Positions 1 through 9,293 of a stretch of DNA of 31,569 nucleotides are shown in pieces (within the stretch, counting starts at the first letter, position 1; each line of letters starts with the position of its first letter). Under the pieces are notes generated by a model. The model was given only the letters and a program-made list of their open reading frames with translations, was not told where the DNA came from and did no database searches. Made by a program: the position numbers and the translations under genes. This DNA is from Labilithrix sp. (GTDB lineage: Bacteria; Myxococcota; Polyangia; Polyangiales; Polyangiaceae), in NCBI GenBank assembly GCA_028287035.1, contig JAQBQL010000177.1, positions 1-31,569 of the forward strand, in the 5' to 3' direction.

Positions 1-471
1 TTCCCCGGCATCCCCGGCCTCGGTCAGCCGGCCCCCGCGGGCAGCGGCGGCGCCTCCGGCGGCAGCGCGCAGGCGCTCGACCCGAACCTCGCGGCGCTCG
101 CGACCGGTCCGCTCGGCATGTTCGCGAACACCGAGGCCCCCGGCATGGCGCGCGACGGCGCGGTCATCGCCGGTAACTTCCAGACCGGCCAGACCCTCGA
201 GGGCGCGTTCACGTTCCAGCCCGGCAAGTGCTACACGCTCGTCGCGCAGGGCGCCGGCGTCACGTCGGTCGGCCTCGAGATGCAGTACGTCACCCCGGTT
301 CCGGGCCTCGCGCCCAGCATCGGCCGTAGCTCGCAGACCGGCGCGCAGGCGTCCATCGGCGGCAAGACCGCGTGCCTCCGTCCGATCAGCCCCTTCCCGG
401 CGCAGGCGAAGTTCATCGTCACCGCCAAGGCGGGCGCCGGCGTGATCGCCGCTCAGCTCTACTCGAAGTGA
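1..471 (+). CDS. Secreted hypothetical protein, C-terminal part
   Basis: The reading frame is open from the first base of the window to the TGA at 469-471, so the true start lies upstream. The visible 156 residues begin with a Gly/Pro/Ala/Ser-rich low-complexity stretch. A compact, Val/Gly-rich, probably beta-structured domain follows, with the segment GKCYTLVAQGAGV and two cysteines (in GKCYT and TACLRP). The cysteine pair and the lack of charged helices suggest an exported domain stabilised by a disulfide. Small Gly/Ala-rich secreted proteins with a GKCYT-like core are, to my knowledge, common in myxobacteria, but I know of no function. A strong intrinsic terminator follows 46 bases later, so this is the last gene of its unit. 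The overlapping minus-strand frames are shadows. Confidence 0.7.
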   Translation, partial: FPGIPGLGQPAPAGSGGASGGSAQALDPNLAALATGPLGMFANTEAPGMARDGAVIAGNFQTGQTLEGAFTFQPGKCYTLVAQGAGVTSVGLEMQYVTPVPGLAPSIGRSSQTGAQASIGGKTACLRPISPFPAQAKFIVTAKAGAGVIAAQLYSK

Positions 472-492
472 CCCGGCCGGGCTGACGCCCGC

Positions 493-510
493 GCAAACGC
501 AAACGCAAAC
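493..510. repeat. Three tandem GCAAAC hexamers
   Basis: Three exact copies of GCAAAC lie between the stop of the first gene and the terminator stem. They are non-coding. No function is evident and they may simply be slippage product. Confidence 0.6.
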
Positions 511-517
511 GAGCGAG

Positions 518-549
518 ACGGCGCGCCCAAAAGCGCGCCGTTTTCGTTT
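518..549 (+). terminator. Rho-independent terminator before serS
   Basis: A perfect 9-bp stem, ACGGCGCGC (518-526) with GCGCGCCGT (533-541), encloses the loop CCAAAA and is followed by a T-rich run (TTTTCGTTT). It ends the upstream gene. It lies only 15 bases before the serS ATG, so serS must start transcription inside or right after it, or depend on read-through. Confidence 0.85.
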
Positions 550-564
550 AAGGTCCAGCCTGTC

Positions 565-1854
565 ATGCTGGACATCGCCTTCATCCGTCAGAACACCGAC
601 GTCGTTCGGGCCGCCATCAAGAACAAGCGCGTCGAGCTCGATCTCGACGAGCTCCTCGCCGCCGACGGCGAGCGCCGCGAGACGATCCTGAAGATCGAGA
701 AGCAGCGCGCGCGCAAGAACGAGATCGCCGCCCTGATCCCGAAGGCGAGCAAGGAAGAGCGCCCCACGCTCATCGAGGAGGGCAAGGCCGTCAAGGTCGC
801 CCTCGAGCAGCTCGAGCCGGCAGCGGCCGCGGCCCAGAAGAAGTTCGACGCGTTCATGCTGCGCGTCCCGAGCATCCCGCGCCCCGAGGTGCCGATCGGC
901 GTGGGCGAAGAGGACAACGTCGAGATCCGCAAGGTCGGCACGCCGCGCGCATTCGACTTCAAGGCGCGAGATCACGTCGAGCTCATGACCCTGCACCGCA
1001 TGGTCAACTGGGACGGGCCGCGCAAGTTCGCGGGCGGCCGTTCGTACGCGCTCATGGGCGTCGGCGCGATCCTCGAGCTCGCGGTGACGCGCCTCGCGGT
1101 CGACACCCTCGTGGCGCGCGGCCTCACGATGGTGATCCCACCCGTCATGGTGAAAGAGCGCGCGATGACCGGCACCGGGTTCTTCCCGCTCGGCCGCGAG
1201 GAGGCGTACGCGATTACCGAGGACGAGCTCTTCCTCGTGGGGACGAGCGAGGTGCCGCTCGTTTCGCTCCACTGCGACGACACCTTCGACGCCGCCGAGC
1301 TGCCCATCCGCTACGCCGGCATCTCGAACTGCTTCCGCCGCGAGGCGGGAGCGTACGGCAAGGACACGAAGGGCCTCTACCGCGTCCACCAGTTCACGAA
1401 GGTGGAGCAGGTCGTGTTCTGCGTTCCCGACGAGGTGGTCGCCGAGAAGGAGCACTACCAGCTGCTCGGGAACGCCGAGGCGATCCTCGAGAAGCTCGAG
1501 ATCCCGTACCGCGTCGCCATCGCGTGCACCGGCGAGATCGGCCTCGGCCAGACCCGCAAGCACGAGGTCGAGTCGTGGATGCCCGGCCGGACCGACGGCA
1601 AGGGCGCCTACAACGAGACCCACTCGTGCTCGACGCTCGGCGACTTCCAGGCGCGCCGCTCGAACATCCGCGTGCGGCTGGCCGACGGCTCGATGGCGTA
1701 CCCGTACACGCTCAACAACACGGCGATCGCGAGCCCGCGCATCCTGATCCCGCTGCTCGAGAACCACCAGAACGCCGACGGGTCGATCACGCTGCCGAAG
1801 GCGCTCGTCCCGTACATGAACGGCGTCGAGGTCCTGAAGCCGCCGGGCGCCTGA
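565..1854 (+). CDS. serS: Serine--tRNA ligase
   Basis: Class II aminoacyl-tRNA synthetase that charges tRNA-Ser (and tRNA-Sec) with serine in the cytoplasm. The 429 residues match the usual length. The N-terminal MLDIAFIRQN start and the long charged region at about residues 30-110 form the antiparallel coiled-coil arm that grips the long variable arm of tRNA-Ser. Catalytic-core signatures are present: motif 2 around CFRREAGAYGKDTKGLYRVHQF and the motif 3 region NTAIASPRILIPLLENHQ, with the serine/ATP pocket segment HSCSTLGDFQARR before it. The ATG at 565 gives the canonical N-terminus. No strong Shine-Dalgarno is visible, only AAGG about 10 bases upstream. The gene converges on the minus-strand gene ending at 1871 with a 16-base gap and no terminator between them. 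Confidence 0.98.
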   Translation: MLDIAFIRQNTDVVRAAIKNKRVELDLDELLAADGERRETILKIEKQRARKNEIAALIPKASKEERPTLIEEGKAVKVALEQLEPAAAAAQKKFDAFMLRVPSIPRPEVPIGVGEEDNVEIRKVGTPRAFDFKARDHVELMTLHRMVNWDGPRKFAGGRSYALMGVGAILELAVTRLAVDTLVARGLTMVIPPVMVKERAMTGTGFFPLGREEAYAITEDELFLVGTSEVPLVSLHCDDTFDAAELPIRYAGISNCFRREAGAYGKDTKGLYRVHQFTKVEQVVFCVPDEVVAEKEHYQLLGNAEAILEKLEIPYRVAIACTGEIGLGQTRKHEVESWMPGRTDGKGAYNETHSCSTLGDFQARRSNIRVRLADGSMAYPYTLNNTAIASPRILIPLLENHQNADGSITLPKALVPYMNGVEVLKPPGA

Positions 1855-1870
1855 GCCCGGCGCGAGCCGC

Positions 1871-3625
1871 TCAGCGGCGGCCTGGCCCCTTGCTGCCGCT
1901 GCTGCCGCCACTGCCGCTGCTCCCGCCGCTGCGGGCGCCGTGGCTGGCGCTCGCGCTCGGGAACGGCGCGCTCGCCGAGAGCGCCGTCGACGCCGACGAG
2001 GACGGCAGCAACGCAGCGCTCGGGGCGCTTCCGCTCGCCGTGACCCTCCGCGCAACGGCGCTCGGCGGCGGTGCCGCGGCGGGGGCGGGCGCCTCGTCGG
2101 CGGCCTTCAGCATGACGAAGAGCGCGAAGGGAACGAGCAGGCACACGGCGGCGACGCCCGCGACGAGCAGGCCATAGCTCGGCGCGCGCGCCTGCGTCGG
2201 CGCGGTGGCGGGCGCGAGCGATCCGGAGGGCCCGCTGGCGCTGGTATGGGGCCCCTGCGAGGGATGCGGCGGGTACGAGCCGTGCGGCGGTCCGAGCGCA
2301 GGCGGCGCCCCGCCGGGTGAGTGCGCCGTCGTCGCGAAGGCCTCGAGGCTGGCGATCCCGAGGGCTCCGCCGCCCGCCACCGCCACCGGATGGCCGCCCG
2401 ACGGCGCGAGCTCCGCGGGCGCCGGCCGCGTCGCGCGCAGGCTCTCGAGCGCGGGGGACACGACGGCGCCCTGCGACTCGGGCGGCGACGCGGCCCCGCG
2501 CGACGGGAGCGTGACGCGCGGGCCGGTGGGTCGTACGCGCGCCGGCAGCTGCGCGGCCACCAGCTGGTCTGCCATTCGCTTGAGCGGCGCGCCAGGCATC
2601 ACCGCCGTGTGGTTACCCGCCGCGCCCTCGTCGTCGTCGTCCTCGTCGGGACCGGCCGCGGGCAGCCGAGGGACGCGCGGGCCATCGTCAGCGGTGATCA
2701 CGCGCAGCATGTTGGTGAGAGGCGCAGGCGCTTGCGACGTGATGCTCTCGGGCTCGTGGTCGGCGGGCGGCGCGGGCGCGGGCGTCGGGGCCGGCGCGGA
2801 ACGCCGGGCGGGCGCGTCGCTCCGTCGGAGCTTCTTGGTCGGCCCATCGACGGTGTCGGCGAGCGACGGGCGCGGCTCGTTCTTCCGGCCTCCGGAGGCG
2901 TCGCGCGCGTCGTCCGGCACCACGACCCGCTGGGTGTCGGCGTCGAGCGCCTCGGGCGGAAGCGGCTGCGCCTGCGTCGTGCCGCTGTCGTCGTCGTCCT
3001 CGTCGTTCCCCTGGGGGAGCGCCGCCGAGGCGGGCACTCCTGCGGCGGGACGCGGTGAACGCACGAGGCGCCTCGACGTGGCGGGGGTCACGTCCGTGGG
3101 TGGGTCGCTGCTGGACGGCAAGCCGCCCGGCATCGTGCGCACCTCGGTCTCGTCGAGGTCGTCGTCGTCGTCCTCGCGCAACGTACGGATCTCGACGCTG
3201 CCCGGCATGACGAGGCCCGCCGGAAGACGCGGCGCCATCGTCGTGATGCTGTCGTCGTCCTCGTCCTCGAGCTCGTCGGTGATGTCGGTCAGCGCGCCGA
3301 GCGGCGGGCGAGCGGAGGCGGACGGCAGCGGCGGGGGCGGACGCCGCGAGGACGACACGGGCGAGAGCTGCGGCTGCGCGGTGCGGTCGTCGGCGTCGGC
3401 CTCGCTCACGGCGGGGGGCCCGGCCTCCACGGTCGTCGTGTCGTCCCCCTCCTCCACGTCATCGCGACCGGGGTGGGCCGCGGCGACGCTCGCAGGAAGC
3501 CTTCCCGCCAGGTTCTTGTCGGGTTCCTGCGGCACCGCTGCCGGCTTCGTGTCGTCCTGGGGCCCGCCTCCCACCGGGTCCAGCTTACAGGCCTCGTTCG
3601 AGGAAGCCCAGCGAGGGGCTTGCAC
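1871..3625 (-). CDS. Acidic/proline-rich single-pass membrane protein with repeated Asp-Thr motifs
   Basis: No recognisable enzymatic domain. The 584 residues are dominated by Pro, Ala, Ser and Asp. Runs of Asp/Glu followed by Thr-containing motifs recur seven times: around residues 61-70 (DDTTTVEAGP), 78-89, 119-135 (DDDSITTMAPRLP), 151-170 (LDETEVRTMPGGLP), 207-224 (DDDSGTTQAQPLP), 292-303 (ESITSQAPAPL) and 327-348 (ends NHTAVMPGAPL). One transmembrane segment lies at about 484-506 (GLLVAGVAAVCLLVPFALFV), then an Ala/Pro/Ser/Gly-rich tail. Such proteins in myxobacteria often carry phosphothreonine docking sites for FHA domains; that role is inferred. The start is uncertain: GTG at 3625 opens the frame, but a later GTG (codon 18) is possible and neither has a clear ribosome site. 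A 481-residue frame on the other strand is a shadow, rich in Ser because it reads the Asp tracts in antisense. Confidence 0.65.
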   Translation of the reverse strand: MQAPRWASSNEACKLDPVGGGPQDDTKPAAVPQEPDKNLAGRLPASVAAAHPGRDDVEEGDDTTTVEAGPPAVSEADADDRTAQPQLSPVSSSRRPPPPLPSASARPPLGALTDITDELEDEDDDSITTMAPRLPAGLVMPGSVEIRTLREDDDDDLDETEVRTMPGGLPSSSDPPTDVTPATSRRLVRSPRPAAGVPASAALPQGNDEDDDDSGTTQAQPLPPEALDADTQRVVVPDDARDASGGRKNEPRPSLADTVDGPTKKLRRSDAPARRSAPAPTPAPAPPADHEPESITSQAPAPLTNMLRVITADDGPRVPRLPAAGPDEDDDDEGAAGNHTAVMPGAPLKRMADQLVAAQLPARVRPTGPRVTLPSRGAASPPESQGAVVSPALESLRATRPAPAELAPSGGHPVAVAGGGALGIASLEAFATTAHSPGGAPPALGPPHGSYPPHPSQGPHTSASGPSGSLAPATAPTQARAPSYGLLVAGVAAVCLLVPFALFVMLKAADEAPAPAAAPPPSAVARRVTASGSAPSAALLPSSSASTALSASAPFPSASASHGARSGGSSGSGGSSGSKGPGRR

Positions 3626-3683
3626 TGGAGTGACAAGACGCAGTAACTAGGACGCCTTCGGGCTCGTCATCGGGCTCGGTTCG

Positions 3684-3755
3684 GGTGCAGTAGCCAAGTG
3701 GTTAGGCACCGGTTTGCAAAACCGGCATATGTGGGTTCAAATCCCATCTGCACCT
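3684..3755 (+). tRNA. tRNA-Cys (anticodon GCA)
   Basis: The cloverleaf folds fully: a 7-bp acceptor stem GGTGCAG/CTGCACC, a D arm GCC...GGC, an anticodon arm CCGGT-TTGCAAA-ACCGG with anticodon GCA, a five-base variable loop, and a T arm GTGGG-TTCAAAT-CCCAT. The discriminator base is T (U73), the known identity base for cysteinyl-tRNA synthetase. The CCA end is not encoded and must be added after transcription. The thioredoxin-like gene starts 25 bases downstream with no terminator between, so the two may share a transcript. Confidence 0.97.
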
Positions 3756-3780
3756 CTGAAGGATCTCGCGGGGTTGAGCC

Positions 3781-4398
3781 ATGATGCGTCCCGGCAGGCT
3801 GATTCCCATTCTCGGCCTCGTTCTCGTCGTCGATCTCGTCGTCGCCTGTTCGAGCGCTCCTCCGGCGCCCGCCGCCGGTAAGCCGGCGGAACCGAAGGCT
3901 CTCGCCGACGGCAACGACGTCCTCGGCACCAGGCCCCCCGAGTGGGAGGCGACGCACTGGCTCAACTCGCCGCCGCTGACGCTCGCCTCGCTCCGCGGCA
4001 AGGTCGTGCTCGTCCGGTGGTGGACGTCGGGCTGCCCCTACTGCTCGACGACCGCGCCGGCGCTCCGCGACTTCGCGCGCGAATACGCGGACCGCGGGCT
4101 CGTCGTGGTCGGGATGTACCACCACAAGGACGACGGGCCGCTCGACCTCTCCGTCGTCGATCGAACGTCCGCCAAGTACGGATTCACCTTCCCCGTCGCG
4201 GTCGACCCGGAATGGCGCACGCTGAACCGCTGGTGGGAGCCGAGCGCGAAGCAGCGAAGGTTCACGAGCGTGAGCTTCCTGCTCGACCGGCAAGGCGTCG
4301 TTCGCCACGTGCATCCGGGCGGTGAGTACGCGAAGGGCGAGCAGAGCTACGAGGACATGCGCGCGGCCATCGAGCGCTTGCTCGCGCCGGGAGGGTGA
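3781..4398 (+). CDS. TlpA-like thioredoxin-fold lipoprotein
   Basis: 205 residues. An N-terminal hydrophobic segment ends in a lipobox (VVACSS, Cys23), so the protein should be anchored in the envelope. The thioredoxin fold begins at about residue 60. The strand KVVLVRWWTSG leads into the active-site CPYC at residues 85-88, the dithiol spacing of glutaredoxins, within a TlpA/redoxin scaffold, suggesting thiol-disulfide exchange or peroxide reduction in the envelope. The position that normally carries the cis-proline before the next strand reads FTSVSFLLD, so Ser/Val replaces Pro. That would change substrate release and metal binding. The start is the ATG at 3781 just after GCGGGGTTGAG; a second Met follows immediately. 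The partner is unknown, and no cytochrome biogenesis genes are nearby. Confidence 0.85.
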   Translation: MMRPGRLIPILGLVLVVDLVVACSSAPPAPAAGKPAEPKALADGNDVLGTRPPEWEATHWLNSPPLTLASLRGKVVLVRWWTSGCPYCSTTAPALRDFAREYADRGLVVVGMYHHKDDGPLDLSVVDRTSAKYGFTFPVAVDPEWRTLNRWWEPSAKQRRFTSVSFLLDRQGVVRHVHPGGEYAKGEQSYEDMRAAIERLLAPGG

Positions 4399-4405
4399 CC
4401 GCGGA

Positions 4406-5527
4406 TCAGACGCGGGGCTCGTCTCCTCGCGCTGCCGCGAAGACGCCCGGGATCCGCTCGCCGCAGTCCGGGCACGCGTCGCCGGCGAGGCGTGAGCGGG
4501 TCGTCACGTAGTTCGTGCGCTCGACCAGCGTGCCGTGGCAGCCCGGGCAGCGCGTGTGCTCGAGCTCCTGGAACACCCCGGTGACGTTCCCGACGTAGAC
4601 GAACTTCATGCCGCGCGCGAAGGCCGATCCGGCGACCGACACGAGCACGTCGGGGGCCATCGGCGGCCGGTCCTTCAGCTTGTAGCGAGGCTGGAACGCG
4701 TTGAGGTGCCACGGCAGCGCGGGGTCGATCGCGACGAGCTTCCGGGCGAGCCCGCGGAGCCCGTGCTCGTCGTCGTTGAAGCCCGGAACGACGAGGGTGA
4801 CGACCTCGACCCAGTAGCCGAGCCGGCGCGCCTCGACGATCGCCTCGAGCACCGGCTCGAGCCGGCCCCCGAGCGACTTGTAGTGCTCGGGCAGGAAGCC
4901 CTTCAGGTCGACGCGGAAGACGTCGGTGACCGGGCGGAGGTACGCGAGCGCCTCGGGCGTCGTGTTCCCGTCGGACACGACCATCGTCCGCAGCCCGCGC
5001 GCACGCGCCTCGGTGAAGACCGCCTTCACCCACTCCGCGGCGATCATCGGCTCGTTGTACGCGGCGCAGACGACGCGGCATCCGGCGGCCACCGCCTCGT
5101 CGACGAGCGCGGCGGCCGTCATCGGGATGGGCGCCTCGCCGGCCACATCCTCGCGGAGCGCCTGCGAGAGCCGCCAGTTGTGGCAGTAGGGACAGCGCAG
5201 ATCGCAGCCGTACATGCCGAACGTCAGCGACTTCGACCCGGGCTCCACGTGATAGACGGTGTTCGTCTCCACGGAACGGACGTAGCGGCGCGCGATGTAG
5301 CCGAACGGCGCGAACACCTGACCGCCGCGCGCATCGCGCACGCCGCACGCCCCGACGCGCCCGTCTGCCAGCACGCAGCGGTGCGCGCAGGCGGTGCAGC
5401 GGAGGTGACCGTCGCGGATCTCGCTCAGCTCACCGGGGCGAGCCAGCGTCGCGAGCTCGACCTGGAGATCCCGTGACCGACGCGTCTTCAGCGCCGAGGC
5501 CGGCAGCAGATCGTCGTCGACGTCCAT
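4406..5527 (-). CDS. amrS: AmmeMemoRadiSam-type radical SAM enzyme (PflA-like)
   Basis: 373 residues of the radical SAM family related to pyruvate formate-lyase activating enzymes. The [4Fe-4S] cluster motif CxxxCxxC is seen as YGCDLRCPYCHNW near residues 106-113. An N-terminal cysteine cluster (CTACAHRC, then ACGVR) and two C-terminal CxxC pairs (CPGCHG, CPDCGE) look like zinc knuckles typical of the AmrS group. The reaction of AmrS is, as far as I know, not established. The usual partners, Memo-like and AMMECR1 proteins, are not encoded in this window. The start is the ATG at 5527. The reading frame of the FGE-like gene upstream on the same strand runs about 98 bases into this gene, so the two may be co-transcribed. 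The long plus-strand frames across it are shadows. Confidence 0.9.
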   Translation of the reverse strand: MDVDDDLLPASALKTRRSRDLQVELATLARPGELSEIRDGHLRCTACAHRCVLADGRVGACGVRDARGGQVFAPFGYIARRYVRSVETNTVYHVEPGSKSLTFGMYGCDLRCPYCHNWRLSQALREDVAGEAPIPMTAAALVDEAVAAGCRVVCAAYNEPMIAAEWVKAVFTEARARGLRTMVVSDGNTTPEALAYLRPVTDVFRVDLKGFLPEHYKSLGGRLEPVLEAIVEARRLGYWVEVVTLVVPGFNDDEHGLRGLARKLVAIDPALPWHLNAFQPRYKLKDRPPMAPDVLVSVAGSAFARGMKFVYVGNVTGVFQELEHTRCPGCHGTLVERTNYVTTRSRLAGDACPDCGERIPGVFAAARGDEPRV

Positions 5528-6628
5528 GGCGACCTCGTAGCACGGCGACCGCCATCAGGAGCGCAAACGCATGGACGACCGGGAGCCCGCGTGCCGCCCC
5601 GGTGCCTTCGCGAGCGAGGTCGCAGCGGAGCGCGACGCGAGCGCGACCGAGGGCCTCCTCCTCGTCGCCGTCGTCACGGGCGCGGGACGACCATTCGGCG
5701 GTCAGGTCGCGGCCGCGTCCGCTGGCTCCGGCGGCCTGGTCGGGCGTGGACGCCGGAGGTCTCGCGGCAGCTTCGAGCGTGGCGCGTTCCGGCGCGGCGA
5801 CGGAGCCATCCGCATCGGCGCAGCAGCGGAAGCCCTGCTGGTACGCCACGAAGTCCTCGTCGTGCGCGCGGGTCGCCGGACGGCAGCGGGCGCGCACCGG
5901 GCCCCAGTAGCCCCCCTTCAGGACCGACGCGCGCCCGGTCGCGCGCGCCGAGCGCGTCCACTCGTCGACGTTCCCGGTCATGTCGTAGACGCCGAACGGG
6001 CTCCTGCACGAGGGCCGGGAGCCGGACGGCTCCGCCTGCCACAGCCGGTCGAGCTCGCGCGCGGCTCCCTCGCCGTCGCGCGGCTGGAGCGCGCCTTCCT
6101 TGAAGGGGCGCCAGTCGCGGTCGACCACGCAGGCGCTCGCGTCTCGCGCGAAGCCGTACGGGTAAGGCCGCGCCTCCTCGCCCTCGCAGGCGAACGTCCA
6201 CTCGCTCTCGCCGCACAGCCGCTTCGCCGACGACCGGCAGAGGGCATCGGCCTCGCGGTAGGTGACGACGATGAGCGGGTTCTGGCCGAGCACGTTCGGG
6301 TACTCGAAGCGGTCCATGCAGAAGTCGAGCAGCTTCGTCGGGAACGAGGCGACCGCCTGCGCGATCTTCGCGGCATCGAACGTGCGGCAGCGGGCCGGGA
6401 ACTCCTTGCTGATCCAGGGGCCGGGCCGAGCTCGTTCGCCACGTCGCCCAGGTCGAGGCCTCGGGCGCGGAGCCAGAAGCCCGCGCCGACCGCGAGGCCC
6501 AGCGCGATCCCTGCGGCGGCCTTCGCCAGCAGGACGCGGCGGAGCCCGTTGGTGTCGCGGGGCGGGCCGGGAGGATTCAAGGGTGCGCGCGGAGCAGGGA
6601 TCGACGAGATCGAGCCGCGCTGATTCAT
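5430..6628 (-). pseudogene. Formylglycine-generating-enzyme-like (SUMF1) protein, frameshifted
   Basis: The N-terminal part (ATG at 6628, MNQRGSISSIP) has one transmembrane segment (LAKAAAGIALGLAVGAGFW) and reads in one frame up to about ELGPAPG. The continuation WISKEFPARCRTFDAAK and the whole FGE-sulfatase domain lie in the neighbouring frame. The switch falls near 6405-6435 in a run of G and C (AGGGGCCGGGCC on the plus strand) and fits one missing base. The domain shows typical signatures: KRLCGESEWTFACEG, GVYDMTGNVDEWTRS, LKGGYWGPVRARCRP and a final GFRCC. The shifted frame stops at 5430, inside amrS. The original frame would stop at 5555, 27 bases before the amrS start, and stays rich in G/C third positions there, so a second shift is possible. 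Many bacterial SUMF1-like proteins are not true sulfatase activators. A sequencing error is as likely as real decay. Confidence 0.75.
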
Positions 6629-6641
6629 TAGTATCACCGCC

Positions 6642-7493
6642 ATGCGCGTAGCGATCGCCACTTGCCAGAAGCCGCCTCATCCGGACGTCGACCATCCCGT
6701 GCTGCTGGCGGCGCTTGCCGAGCGAGGCATCGTCGCGGAATCGCTCGCGTGGAACGACCCCGCCGCGCGCTTCGAGGACCATGACGTGGTGGTGGTGCGC
6801 TCGACGTGGGACTACTTCCACGACGTCGAGGCGTTCCTCGCGTGGACCGCGCGGGTGGGCCGCGCCGCGCGCCTCCTCAACCCTGCCGACGTCCTCGCGT
6901 GGAACGCCCGGAAGTCGTACCTCCTCGAGCTGGAGGCGCAGGGCGTCGCCATCGTCCCCACCGCCATCGTCGCGAAGGGGGAACGTCGCTCACTCGCCGA
7001 TCTGGCGACCGAGCGCGGATGGAGCGAGGTCGTCGTGAAGCCGCTCGTCTCGGCCGGATCCTTCCGGACGGAGCGCTTTTGCCTCCATGACGAGCCCGGG
7101 CGTACGGCGGCGCAGGCGTTTCTCGACGCGCTCTCCGCACAGCGTGACGTCATGGTCCAGCCCTGGATGCCGGTCGTCGAGACGTACGGCGAGCGATCGC
7201 TCGTGTGGGTGGGCGGCGCGCTGAGCCACGCGATCCGCAAGGCGCCGCGCTTCGAGACGACCGCGCCCGAGTTCTCGGGCGCCCTTCCCATCGCCGACGA
7301 CGAGCGAGCCTTCGCGGAGCGCGTGATCGCCCCGTACGAGAGTCGCCTGCTCTACGGACGCGTCGACACCATCCGCGACGAGGACGGCAGCATCCGCCTC
7401 ATGGAGCTCGAGCTCATCGAGCCGTTTCTCTTCCTGGGCGCGCACCCGCCCGCAGCGGCGCGGCTCGCCGAGGCCATCGCGCGGCTCGGGTGA
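6642..7493 (+). CDS. ATP-grasp domain protein (glutathione synthetase/RimK-like)
   Basis: 283 residues. An N-terminal pre-ATP-grasp domain contains VVVVRSTWDYF near residue 50, a motif typical of the small COG0189-like ATP-grasp ligases. Nucleotide-binding strands follow (SEVVVKPLVSAGSFRTERF, then DVMVQPWMPVVETYGERSLVW), and the C-terminal metal-binding strand is IRLMELELIEPFLFL. The family joins a carboxylate to an amine with ATP hydrolysis through an acyl phosphate; the substrate here cannot be told. The start ATG at 6642 is 13 bases from the divergent start of the FGE-like gene, so one or both messages must have very short leaders. No partner biosynthetic genes are nearby apart from the HIT gene downstream, 42 bases away. 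Confidence 0.88.
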   Translation: MRVAIATCQKPPHPDVDHPVLLAALAERGIVAESLAWNDPAARFEDHDVVVVRSTWDYFHDVEAFLAWTARVGRAARLLNPADVLAWNARKSYLLELEAQGVAIVPTAIVAKGERRSLADLATERGWSEVVVKPLVSAGSFRTERFCLHDEPGRTAAQAFLDALSAQRDVMVQPWMPVVETYGERSLVWVGGALSHAIRKAPRFETTAPEFSGALPIADDERAFAERVIAPYESRLLYGRVDTIRDEDGSIRLMELELIEPFLFLGAHPPAAARLAEAIARLG

Positions 7494-7535
7494 ACCGGGG
7501 CTGACCGCGCGGCGCGCGGCGGATACGCTGCGGCC

Positions 7536-7877
7536 ATGAGCTGCCTCTTCTGTGGTGTGGTCGAGAAGAAGATCCCCGCCGACGTCGTGTTCGAGAACGA
7601 GCACGCGCTCGCGTTCCGTGACATCAATCCTCAGGCGCCCACCCATGTCCTCGTCGTCCCGAAGCAGCACGTGAGCGGGATCCGCGCGCTCGGCGACGAA
7701 CAGGCCGAGGCCATCGGACACATCATCCTCGCCGCGCGCACCGTCGCCCGTCAGCTGGGCCTCGAGGGCGGAGGCTACCGCCTCGTCGTGAACGACGGGG
7801 AAGCGGCGGGCCAGACCGTCCATCACATCCACGTGCACGTCCTCGGTGGACGCTCGCTCCGCTGGCCGCCCGGCTGA
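7536..7877 (+). CDS. HIT-family nucleotide hydrolase (HinT-like)
   Basis: 113 residues, the normal length for HinT-type purine nucleoside phosphoramidases. The N-terminus SCLFCGVVEKKIPADVVFEN carries the CxxC pair that binds zinc in some members. The catalytic histidine triad HHIHVHV is at residues 96-102, followed by the usual GGR and C-terminal WPPG. The enzyme hydrolyses AMP-linked phosphoramidates such as AMP-lysine and misadenylated adducts; in vivo substrates of bacterial members are poorly defined. It ends three bases before the stop of the convergent FHA-like gene, and no terminator separates them. Confidence 0.95.
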   Translation: MSCLFCGVVEKKIPADVVFENEHALAFRDINPQAPTHVLVVPKQHVSGIRALGDEQAEAIGHIILAARTVARQLGLEGGGYRLVVNDGEAAGQTVHHIHVHVLGGRSLRWPPG

Positions 7878-7880
7878 ACG

Positions 7881-9276
<1,396 letters not shown>

Positions 9277-9293
<17 letters not shown>

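Noticed and set aside
1855..1870. Possible bidirectional terminator between serS and the convergent gene
   Set aside because: Only a 5-bp CCGCT/AGCGG hairpin without a T run, overlapping the coding end.
2205..3650. Plus-strand frame of 481 codons opposite the acidic membrane protein
   Set aside because: Its poly-Ser runs are the antisense of the Asp tracts. It has no domain, signal or membrane pattern, while the minus strand has a clear membrane helix and repeated motifs.
3667..4314. Minus-strand frame of 215 codons ending with a peptide like WDLNPH or MGFEPTYAGFANRCLTTW
   Set aside because: It is the antisense translation of the tRNA-Cys gene and of the thioredoxin-like gene. Such peptides are a well-known artefact of reading through tRNAs.
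5571..6623. Plus-strand frame of 350 codons opposite the FGE-like gene
   Set aside because: Considered because the minus gene is frameshifted, but the FGE motifs on the minus strand are unmistakable and the plus frame has none.
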